From Marsupella aquatica (Eukaryota > Marchantiophyta): a stretch of 64,000 nt of DNA. The stretch is from contig OZ316898.1 in NCBI GenBank assembly GCA_973895155.1, positions 16,616,001-16,680,000 on the forward strand, in the 5' to 3' direction. A program made the position numbers and the translations under genes. The notes beneath the pieces were generated by a model. It made no database searches. It was not told where the DNA came from and saw only the letters and a program-made list of their open reading frames with translations. Position 1 is the first letter of the stretch, and each line of letters opens with the position of its first letter. Shown here piece after piece: positions 47,716 to 57,704 of this stretch.

Positions 47716-48853
47716 GTTTCGGGTTTTAGGGTTGGGTTGAGGGTTGGTTCTTGGGTTTAGGTTTAGGGCTAGGGTTAGGTTTAATTCTTGTATTGGTGAT
47801 AATGTATGTAAGAATATAAGGTAGTTATGTTTTAATGCCTAATGAGTTTTATGCACTTTGTTGAGTAATGGTTTAAATAGGTTTTGTGCGCTTTTGGAAA
47901 ATAAAAAAAGGTGATTTTTCCTTTTCATGTTTGATCTTAGGGTTTCCCTTATTAATATAAGGTTCCTTTTTGTTAACCCTAAGTGTAGTTTAGGTTTAGT
48001 GCCGCATGCAAGGTAAGTGTAAAGGAGGAGAAAATGTGTTTTAGGGTTTGCACTTAGGTTCAGTTTTTCTTGTGTATTTGGTTAACTGCACTAAGTTCTT
48101 TTGTAAATGGAATTTCTCTTTGTTTTGGTTTGCAGTTGTGAATGGTTTGCGGTTATATGCACTTCCCTGGTTAAGTGCACAATTTCTTTTGTATGCGGAA
48201 ATTTCTTTGACGGGTTTTGTGCTTAAGAAGGATTGTGCACTTAGCGGGTTTTCTCATATTTTCTCGATGTTATTCGGTCCAATGTTGCATTTTCCTTTCT
48301 TTGTGTCTCCTCTCTCTCTCGACGTCCTAGTTCGTCCTTCTTCAGAATTCTCGTCCTGGGCTTCGGGCTTCCTTCATATTCTGGTACTTCCTTCATTTTT
48401 GTTGTTACTTTCTGTCTGAAATACCTCAACTCCGGGTCAAGTCTTCGTTTCTCCACTAAAGAAGTCTACGTCTTTCTCTCAATAAATCTTCTCAAGAAGT
48501 TATTTGTCCCACGACAATCCACCAATTTCTTCTCTCTCCTTCCTTGGAACTTCCGCGACGTTGTCTGTCCTCTGGACAGTTGCACCTCCGTTGTCTGTCC
48601 TCGTGGTTCTTTCAGATGAATATTTTCAAGACTACTACTCGCATCCTTCACTCATTCTGATCGGGTGTCCTCTCTTTCGTGGTCTCCTCTGACCTGCTCT
48701 CGCCGCAACGCCTTTCTTCCTTTTCAATTTTCTTCTGAGTTTCATATTTGATTCGCCATAGCCACTGGTCCAAGCTGGTAGAAGTGCTGACAACGTGTTG
48801 AATGTAATCTCCAACTGAATCACAACTTCTCCCTTGGGTGTTTATATATAGTA
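47716..48853 (-). mobile_element. Leader and probable 5' LTR part of the copia remnant
   Basis: Upstream (minus strand) of gag lie TTTAGGG-like repeats (47717-47800) and then a long leader. At 48800-48852 the complement has TATATATAAACACCC, a TATA-box-like start, followed by GAGAAGTTGTGATTCAG. About 20 bases further, a sequence similar to a plant initiator-tRNA primer-binding site (TTGGACCAGTGGCT) follows. A diverged copy of the 53 bp lies at 44839-44891, past the end of integrase. LTR limits cannot be fixed. Confidence 0.45.
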
Positions 48854-50640
48854 CGAGCCCTATGCCCGAGCTTTGCACGGTGCAATGAGGGCTGGCCCAC
48901 AGGGCGGGGGGCTGAGAGGCAAGAGAGGGCAAGTGGTAATCGAATCGAATGGATACAAAAATACTCTAAAATATCTAACGGCCAGATTTGATTCCCGCCA
49001 ATTCTGTATTTCATAACGGGACGAAAGCCAAAAAAAGGCGGGATCACTTATTATAGTTGTAGATTAAGGGGTACAAAGTTTCCAACCATGGTTAGGTTGG
49101 GATTTAACTATGGTGTCTTAACAAACACAAGTTACTAAGTAACAAATTTCATAAAAGGCATGCAGATTTGAGTTTTAAAAGTTCTTTTGACTTTTTCATA
49201 CAATATTAACATTGCCACTGTTCCAAAAAGCAGTGAGGTTGGTAAAGCTACGGTGCTTACGTGCTTTAATATGGCCTTAACTCTTTCTTTTGTAATTTGG
49301 ATATGTACAATAGCCACAATGTATTCAACCAAGTTGGGAGGCGACGCTATGGGGTATCCGTGGGTGCTCCAATGTGGCTGTAAGATCCTTCATTTATAGT
49401 TCCAATACAATAGTCACATCGCATTCAACGAAATTGGGAGCCCATGCTATGGCACTTGGGTGCTCCAATGTAGTTGTAAAATCCTTCTAGTTTGAATACA
49501 ATAGCCACAATGTATTCATTCAACCAAGCTACGGGGTGCATTGCTACGGGGCTTAGGCAGGGGCTTGGGTGCTCCATTGCAGCCAAGGGCTATGGCACTC
49601 TCATGATACATGCACTACACAGTTACCTTTCAACATTACTACACAAGACCAACCATAGTGTTATAGGGCTGCATGGAGTCGCAGAACTCGACTCCCTAGC
49701 CCCCCACTCCCAGTAAAAAATTGCTACCCCATGTGAACGGACCCCCTGGTACACCTTGTTATTATTTTTGGAACATTAAAATTTTACCTTGTTATTTAGA
49801 AAACCCAACATTTTGGCAATACTTCATACCCTTCAGATAATTACAACATATAGATTTGATGGATTTTCTGTAAGCTTCAATAGTTACATCTTCTTAGTTC
49901 AAAGAAAATAATTTACCCAAACGGACCATAATACTTCCAGCACTAATGTTTGCACTTTATTGATAATACTATTTGAGAATAGCAATTACTCATATATGCC
50001 TATTTTGCAACATGATAGAAATAACAAAACACATGCAATCTCCTCCCTAATAGAGGAAATATGATTGGTTTTGTCGGACTCAAACCCAATGACACCCTAA
50101 AACCGGGCGTACAACCTTGCGTAGAACTTGGGCCACAGATCGATAATTGGAGGGCCCTGACCTCCCCTCCTTTGGATCCAATGGGCAGGGATTAGCCCCA
50201 TGTGTTTTCTCATAGGGCAGTCTGGGGGCAGTCTCAATGGTTCAAAAAATCCACCTTAAGCCCCTCAATATACCCTACTCTAAACCGAGCCTCTAAAAAA
50301 TCCACCCTAAACCCCACAACTTCCAAAGACATACCAAAAGCCATAGACACATGTACCTATCAGAGGATGACATGTGTACCACTAAGATGATGCAGCATGG
50401 CAGAGATGATCATATACCCCAGCCCCTTCCCAAACACAAATGGGAGCAGAATATATATCAAGTGCCCTTCCTTACTTAGAAAGTGACATTTGTATATAAT
50501 TGTGGGTTGTTCAGTTACAAGCAATTGTAAAAATTACCACGATATGAATAAAATTGACCCTTGAATTGTTCTCACGCCCAACCTATTTTACCTAAGAATG
50601 GGGGCCCAAGGTCCAAAAAATCTTCCCCATTAGTTGGATT
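48854..50640. other. Intergenic with ~95-bp degenerate tandem repeats
   Basis: An imperfect repeat with ACAATAGCCACAATGTATTCAACCAA and GTGGGTGCTCCAATGTRG recurs at about 49307, 49408 and 49498. The rest (49700-50640) shows no genes. Confidence 0.5.
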
Positions 50641-50730
50641 CCCCTCACTCTAAGTATCTTCCCCATTAGCAGGATGGTAGCAGATGTCACAATTGGCCAT
50701 ACTTAGAGTGAGGGGCATCTGCTACCATCT
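50641..50730. repeat. Interleaved short inverted repeats
   Basis: CCCCTCACTCTAAGTAT (50641-50657) is exactly complemented at 50699-50715. GGATGGTAGCAGATG (50672-50686) is complemented by CATCTGCTACCATC at 50716-50729. The order A-B-A'-B' would form a pseudoknot rather than a simple hairpin. Confidence 0.8.
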
Positions 50731-50991
50731 CCTTAGAAGGATAAATCCTCCCAACATCCTTTGTCATGCACTTGTTGTACCATGTCTTTCCATGCCCATG
50801 GCTTCTTGCTGCTAAGACATAACAATGTCTGATACTTCTCCAATGGCATCATCAATCAATAGCTTCTACTGAAACCTATCTGCATTGATCAACCAAGATG
50901 TTTGAAAGATGTTTGTGCTTATCCTGCGTACAAGAAATTACAAATAAGGGTTCAAGTTAGACCTACCTACTTTGAAACAATGCTTTGACAG

Positions 50992-51083
50992 CTTGGAGAG
51001 GCTCTTCAAGATATATTGGCATCTTGGAGACTTGATCAGGCTCTCCGACAATGCATTCACATCTCAAAGAGCCTCTCCAAGAT
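50992..51083. repeat. Short near-perfect hairpin (21-bp arms)
   Basis: CTTGGAGAGGCTCTTCAAGAT at 50992-51012 pairs with 51061-51083 (ATCTCAAAGAGCCTCTCCAAG), with about two mismatches across a ~48-base loop. Two further copies of the GAGGCTCTCC(A/G) core follow at about 51101 and 51175. The geometry resembles a plant microRNA precursor, but no expression evidence exists. Confidence 0.6.
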
Positions 51084-51152
51084 AAGTTGACATTTTGAAG
51101 AGGCTCTCCAAGATAGCATTTCTGATGATAATTTGCAAGTCAACAATTCTCT

Positions 51153-51889
51153 CTATCTTGGAGCTCGTCTTGGAGAGGCTCTCCGGGATAGCATTGGCTG
51201 TCTAGGTCCAAAAGAAACCAAATACAAAAACAATAAAAAATTAGCACATTCAAAAACTAATGCATTCAGGCTGTGCATTATCTGCTCAATCTTCTTGAAT
51301 CCTTGTTTTTTAGGCTGTAGGTGAGGTAACCTCACACATGCATGGATGGTATTTATGCTTGCAGGATACTCTTCAGCAACTTGTCTCCATGCGTTCATGC
51401 AATGATTCCCATCAAACACCTAGAACATCTTCTTCTTCAAATCGTGGAACTCAGCATAATCATCACATTTCACCTCAAATTTGTCATTAGCTTCTTTCCA
51501 TAGAGGGTCCCAATCCTTAGACAATTCAAACATCAAGTAGATTGCGTTATGCGCATCAGTCTCTAAAATGTGGAACTCTAAAAACTTCCACATACCCATT
51601 CTTGACGAAGTCCTTCATATTCACAATTGATCTTTGTTGGAGAGTCCAAATTGCCTACATGGTCATCAAACAACATAGTGGAATTGAGGTGACTCTTTGG
51701 GCTTTCTGCTTGCTTGGGCTCCAAAGGAAACCAAGTACTCTCCAACAATTTGAAAGCACCCTTGTTTAGATGTTTAGCAGACACATTTTCAGAGTTCAAA
51801 ACTTTTGGCTCCAACTTCTTTGTGTTCATTGTTTCCCTAGCATTGCCGGTGCTCTCTATTGTCTTTGATCGTGTCTGCCAACTAGACAA
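51153..51889 (-). pseudogene. Unrecognised module with FDGNHC motif, copy 2 (longer)
   Basis: The minus-strand reading starts with a Lys/Ser/Glu-rich N-terminus from 51889. A frame change at about 51590 leads into FLEFHILETDAHNAIYLMFELS and DWDPLWKEANDKFEVK. One TAG follows (about 51420-51422), then VFDGNHCMNAWRQVAEEYP, and a strand and IEQIMHSLN as in copy 1 at 31467-31760. The FHILETD and FDGNHC blocks look like a conserved folded domain. Similarity of DGNH-C-x3-W to ParB/sulfiredoxin DGxHR-x2-A is suggestive only. One stop and one shift mark it as a pseudogene, or else an intron is mis-read. Confidence 0.45.
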
Positions 51890-53384
51890 TGAAGGAGAGG
51901 CAGCAGCTTGCTTTCACTTGGATAACACCTTCCTTTCACTACTATTGCCCTCATCAACAACTCAATCTATTGCATGATTCCTTACTAGCTAAATTGCACA
52001 GCCTGACTATACATTGTTGATCACCAACAACTCAATCTGATCTTGACAGTGCAACTACACTTGCACACATTCCTGATCACCAACAACTGAATCTGCACCC
52101 GAGAGCAATTTCAAGTCCAAGTTCCAACCCACTCTCTATAGCTCAATTGCATAACAAGACTACACTTGCACACGATCTGGATCTTCAACAACTCAATCTG
52201 GTGCGCCTCAGTCCTACTTGCACTCTGAACTACGAGTGAGTCCTGCAACCAAGAGCAAGGCAAGTTCTTGATAAATCAAAAAATTTATGGTACTTTTGTG
52301 AAATTCTTAATTTTGCTATAAATCACTGATGCATCAGTGTTGAAATTGTTTTACTTTGAAAGGTAAAAGTATTAAAAAATGCATGAACCTCATCATCCCT
52401 CAGCATCTTAATAGACAGTAAGAGTAAGGCGCGATCAAAACCTACTCTTTAAGAGGCTCTAGAGTGAAACCTCTGGACCAGGACACTAAAGAATCTTAAT
52501 AGTAAAGAGGGATCAAAATGACACTATAGGAATCTTAATAGCAAAGAGTGATCAAAAACTATTCTTTAAGAGTCTCTAGAGTGAAAACTCTAGACCACGA
52601 AGATAGAGGAATAGTTCAAAATATATACATAAAACTCGGATATATGGGAGCAAATAAAGGAAAAAAATAAGGAATTGTTTTTGCAATACGTTTTTCTGTC
52701 TCATCTCCCTTAATTTCAAGGACCGGGTAACTCTGCAAAGCGCGTAGCGTTGGGCTAGTAAAGTAATTTCCCGTCGAGCCCGTTGCAGTGTCGCGTACGC
52801 CGTACATATTGCCAGTTACCGGCAGGTTTTGAAACGCGGAACCAAACCCTAGTGTAGTGTATTACTTGTGTATGTAAATATAATGTAGTGTAAGTGTTAG
52901 TGTAAAGTCCCGTTTCTTCCTATTCGTCGGTTCTCCCCTGACCCTTCGTTCCCGATCGAGTTCGCAGCACAAGTCGTGACTTTACGCAACTCGATAGAAG
53001 GTGCAGTAATTGCGAAGCGGAGCGAGAGCAGAACGGAGAGGAGAGGATTGATCTGGCAGCTCTCAGTGATGCAAGCCGTGAAATGGAATGCATTCGCCGT
53101 AGAAAGCAGCCTATTCGAGGCGTTCCTGGGCTTCGTCTGGCAATGCGAATGACGAAGGCTCGTCCGACGAATTTGCGTGCCAAAGAATTTTAGCGCATGA
53201 ATCGGGCTCTGTGGTGCGAAACTCACGGCACTGAGTTCAGTTGCTGACGCGGATTGTTATAGCTTTCTCCGGCGCTCGCTGGCTGGCCGGCATGTTCATT
53301 GGGTAGTGCGGTATTGCGAGCAGGGAAGAGAATAGAGGAGGGATTACAATAGAGAAAGATAAAAGAGGAGTTGTTAGGTTCAAG
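51890..53384. other. Intergenic; tandem repeat and upstream region of the WAV2-like gene
   Basis: A ~125-bp degenerate repeat at about 52402-52606 carries ATCTTAATAG.AAAGAG.GATCAAAA three times and CTTTAAGAG.CTCTAGAGTGAAA..CTCT twice. From about 52900 the composition becomes GC-richer, consistent with promoter and 5' UTR; TATATAC/TGTAAATATAATG stretches lie at 52840-52880. Open frames on the minus strand at 52897-53226 are probably incidental. Confidence 0.5.
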
Positions 53385-56300
53385 ATGGTGAATTGGTTGA
53401 ATGGGTTACTCTATGGGGTCGGGGGACTTGCAGGAACCTGCATAGTGCTTCTGGTGACCCTGCAGGAGAAGTTGGTCTATGTGCCGGTGATTCCGGGTAT
53501 GAGCAAGGACTACCCTATCACGCCCTCACGGCTGCGTATGAAGTACGAAGATATTTGGCTGAGAACGAAGGATGGGGTCAAATTGCACAGCTGGTTTATC
53601 AAGGTGCAACGGCCTGTTCGCGGTTAGCCTACAACACACTGTGTCCTTTGCTTTTTCATTCTTTCTAGCATTTTCCCTCTACACTAAGAGTGAACGGTAA
53701 ACCATACAATCGTGAGACTCTGGAGTTCTGTTCGTTGGTTATAAGACGATCGTTTGTCCTTCATTTTTGAAATTCTCACGTAAGTGTTCTATGTTAGGGT
53801 TGCTCCGTTTGTCCATCAGAACGTTCCAAGCCTTCGTCTCTAGTTATTATCGCCTCCTGGAGACATCAATTTAGTAGAGAGCATATTCTCCGTCCACTGC
53901 AAAGTTTATGCAGTCGATTTCGTCAGTATCTTAGATGAATCTCGATCTGAATACCAGTAGTCGAATCATCACCGATCTAGACTAGGTCACGTCCAGAGGA
54001 AAGTACTTTCATCCTTTTGTGATGACCTCTCTGCTTTGTATATGTGCTTGACAAGCCGCACATTTACCGCGGCAAAGCAGCAGCAAACACCTAGGATACT
54101 TCTGAAAATCTGTGCATATTTGGACCATTACTCGACTTATTGCAGCTACTCACTGCCTGTATCTAATTGCAGGTCCTACAATATTGTTCTTTCAAGAGAA
54201 TGCTGGCAGTATCCTTCATTTAAATGCTGCATTTTACTCATTTGGAAAAGTGGGAATCGTCTGTGAATGAACTTTCAATGAGGGTATCATAGTACAATGA
54301 TTGTTTCAGTCGTTTAAAAACGAATTCCTAGGACTGGTAGTTTCAGTTTGCCTTTTTCTGACATTTGCTTAGGGGAAATTGACTTCGCTTTATTGAACGA
54401 TCGATGTTTAATTGTATGAGTCAGTTGTCTTACAAGTCGGATTTTGTCTTTCAGTTGGCCTCTCGTGTACCCCCAGAGAGTTGTGGGTCAAGGATGCGTG
54501 TGATTAGAAGCTACAAACTCTTAGTTTTTAGAGATCGCAAATGGGTTTTGTAGAAATGTATTCTATGGTGACTTGACATCCTCAACCTGGCCGGTTAGAC
54601 ATTGCGCATCGACTGGAGTTTGTGGATCAAATGATGCAACGCCTGAATTGCAATGTCTTCATGCTTTCATACCGCGGGTTCGTCTGAATCTAACTTGTTT
54701 TGAATTGTTACTTTGTGTATGGATCTGCCTGGATATTAGACTAGTTTTCTGTTTTGCCTTTCGATGTGAATTTTAAACTTCGATCAAAATGTTCATTTGA
54801 ATTATGTTATCCTCAATTTCAACACTTCTCTCTTGTACTGCTTAGTGGATGTGACTACGTCCGAAACTTCGTGTTTCTGACTCAGATCGTGGAACTTTAC
54901 CCTTCTAGCACACGAGTAGCGGTGAGGCAACTGGCGGTCACTTTGACCTTACAAATATTTCCAGACTAACGTGTCTGCTTATTTTGCAGATACGGAGCAA
55001 GTGACGGGTTCCCTTCTCAGCACGGTCTTATATTAGATGCACAGGTAATTCCTCTGAATTCTTGCCTGCCTGGCGCAATGAGAAGGGTCACGCATTATAT
55101 TTTCTTGTGCAATTGTTCGAAGAGAAGGCGCCTGCCATTGCCCATTTAACACGCAAAGCCTTGTTTGAATGATTATAATTTTCAGGCGGCCTTGGATCAT
55201 CTCTTGTCGAGGGCAGACATAGATCACGACAGAATTGTGGTCTTCGGAAGATCATTGGGTGGAGCTGTGGGTTCTGCTCTTCTTGCAAACAATCCTGGCA
55301 AGGTTTGTCATCTAGCTTTCGACAAGAAGGGTCTTTGGGTGGATTACCTTTTGTCCTCGCCGAAACGGGATAGAGATTGTTTTCCTTTTTCAGTTGTGAG
55401 GTTTTAAGATAATTTGTATTAATACGTTTTGCCTTTAAATTTTCCTCTGAATTAGCCTAAGCAGTAGTATCTTTTTGCTGTCATTTACGCTTACCGTGGC
55501 CGTTTGCAATGATGAAGGTTTCTGCACTTGTTCTAGAGAACACTTTCACTTCAATTCTGGACATGGCAGGCGTCATGATGCCAATCTTAAAGTATGTCAT
55601 ATCAGGCACAGGAAGTGGTGGCCTTCAATTGCTAAACTTCCTGGTTCGGTCTCCATGGAATACTATTGATCTTCTTAGAAATGTGAGTGCCACCATTTCT
55701 GCAAGATCTTGACGTTGGTTTTGGCGCGGTTGGAGCTCTCTTTTCATATTCTGTTTTGCGACATTTGAGGATGCAGGTTTTTTCCAGTAACAGTAGACGA
55801 ATTATGTCGTTAAACATGCATTATGGAGTAGCAAAGAGGGGGATTAATATTTGTAATTCGTTTTAAGTGGCGCGTTGCTAGCTAAATTACTTTCTGTGCT
55901 TAGAAACTGGCTGTTCTAAGTATACGGAAGCAGTCAGAAGCACAAGCCTGAAAGATAATATTCTGAAGGAGTCTGTACGGACCCTCTTAGGTGTTGTGTC
56001 TGATTTATAAGGTAGTGGCTTTCAGCTAGCCTCCACCAGAAATTACCAGACAGTTCACACAATTGAAGAATAAGTGTCACGTGATTTTTGGGTTTGCCCT
56101 TGCCCTGAGAACTGTAGAATAATAAAAAGTTAGAATGTGACGAAAATAGAGTGTCGTAGAAATCTTTGTAACTTTGAAGCTCTTGGGCATTTGGAATTTT
56201 TTGTGCCTGAATATAATCCTGCAAGTCATTATTCTGATTTTGCAGGTCCATGAACCAGTTTTGTTTCTGTCGGGCCTGATGGATGAGATGGTACCCCCAG

Positions 56301-56512
56301 CACACATGCGACGACTCTATGATGCTACAAGAGAGAACACAGCGTGCACATTCATCGAGTTCCCAACAGGCATGCACATGGATACTTGGCTAAGAGGGGG
56401 CGAGCGGTATTGGCGAACACTACAGGTTTATTTGGAGCAACATTCAAGTGGGGCCCAAAGTAGGAGTGATGTCAGTACCATCACAAGTGAGGATAGCCGT
56501 AGCGAACATTGA
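53385..56512 (+). CDS. Alpha/beta hydrolase, WAV2 / Bem46 (ABHD13) family, seven exons
   Basis: The exons are 53385-53622, 54173-54208, 54599-54677, 54990-55044, 55186-55302, 55518-55682 and 56246-56512. All have GT/AG borders and matching phases, giving 318 residues, close to the ~310 of Arabidopsis WAV2. An N-terminal membrane anchor (residues about 10-28) is followed by the hydrolase fold. LFFQENAGN is the oxyanion region, FGRSLGG holds the nucleophile Ser (GxSxG), SGLMDEMVP the Asp and GMHMDTW the His. The anchor would place it on the plasma or endomembrane. The Arabidopsis protein acts in root bending and growth responses; the enzymatic substrate of the family is not settled. Exon 2 is only 36 bases. 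No damage is seen, so it is very likely functional. The start ATG precedes the anchor. Confidence 0.93.
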
Positions 56513-57236
56513 GCCCATGGTCGCCATATAGACAAGATCGTAGGTGAGTGTAATTGACTCACCCTATTTAATATTTACCAACCAAGAATTTGTGACGACA
56601 AAACTTCCCTGCATACAATGAGGTGATCGAGCTTTCAATTCTGTGTGAACTGATCACAAAGAGCGTCCAGTGTGACCAGGGTCACTCCGTCAGGGTCAGC
56701 ATTTTGATGATGGTCTAGCAGCACATGAAAGTAGATCTTTGTTGGGCACGCGCAAGTTCCCATAGGTAGAGTAGCAGTCGCAAATCTATCAACTTGTAGC
56801 TCTCACTGAACTGCGTGGATTTTGGTACTTTCGTAGAAAGAAAATCGAAGAGAGGTAGATGTATCATATCCTGGTTTTCAAATCAACTGTCATTTGATGT
56901 TAGTCTTCAGATGGCTACATGCTCCTTTATAAAAAGCGGACTCGGACAGTAAAAGTTGGTGTCTTGCATATTGTTCTGTTGTCGTGCGAGTTGTGGAGCC
57001 ATTCCAATAATGCACGGATTCGTGCCCATTACCTATTTGAAAGAGTGGTGGTCACTGTATGAACAACGATGCGCTTCAAGGACGAGAATTAGTGTTGCAG
57101 GTCCTTCGAGGCGAGCTAATACTATGCCGGTATGATGACGTTTGTCTGGACCGAATTTCACCTCTTCTCATCCCTTCGGAGCAACTACTCTAGTAATTTC
57201 CCCTCCTCCTGAGGTTGATTTTCTCTGTCATAACAT
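56513..57236. other. 3' UTR and downstream region of the WAV2-like gene
   Basis: No gene is recognised. The first few hundred bases are likely 3' UTR. Confidence 0.5.
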
Positions 57237-57704
57237 TTAAAAACAGCTATATGACATTGAAGAACAGTTAACTGATGAAGATATCTCTTTCGTACCCAGT
57301 GCTCTTCGATGTTCGGAGGACTCTTCACAACGCTTGCGAGCGAGTTTTTGGTTTGAGGACAACTTCCTGAGGGTGTATTGATCTGAAGGCCAGCTCTCAG
57401 ATTTCATTGAGCTGGAAACAGTAGTCTCTAAGTTTTTTTTTGGTGCTAAAAGCATCTCCTCTGCACGGTTTTTAGAAACACTTCTGCCTTTCTTACATCT
57501 TGCACTCCTATCCTTGGCAGGATGGCCCAGAGAAGGAACAGTGCCAGCGAGTTTTTTCTCTCTTCGGAAAGTTTTGCGGTTCGAAGCGTTGCCCTGATCT
57601 TGCTCACCTATTTTTGACAGGAGGGATGTGATTTTGTTCGTTGGAAGAGTGCTAGTGATTTCTAGCTCGCGAAAGTAAACAACGCATCGAGGACAAGTGA
57701 ACAA
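57237..57704 (-). CDS. Hypothetical Ser/Lys-rich protein, 155 codons
   Basis: This is a minus-strand frame of 155 codons with a basic, Ser-rich composition and no recognised motif except an N-terminal C-x2-C (CPRC). It could be an exon of an unknown gene or a chance frame. There is no supporting neighbour. Confidence 0.2.
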   Translation of the reverse strand: MFTCPRCVVYFRELEITSTLPTNKITSLLSKIGEQDQGNASNRKTFRREKKLAGTVPSLGHPAKDRSARCKKGRSVSKNRAEEMLLAPKKNLETTVSSSMKSESWPSDQYTLRKLSSNQKLARKRCEESSEHRRALGTKEISSSVNCSSMSYSCF

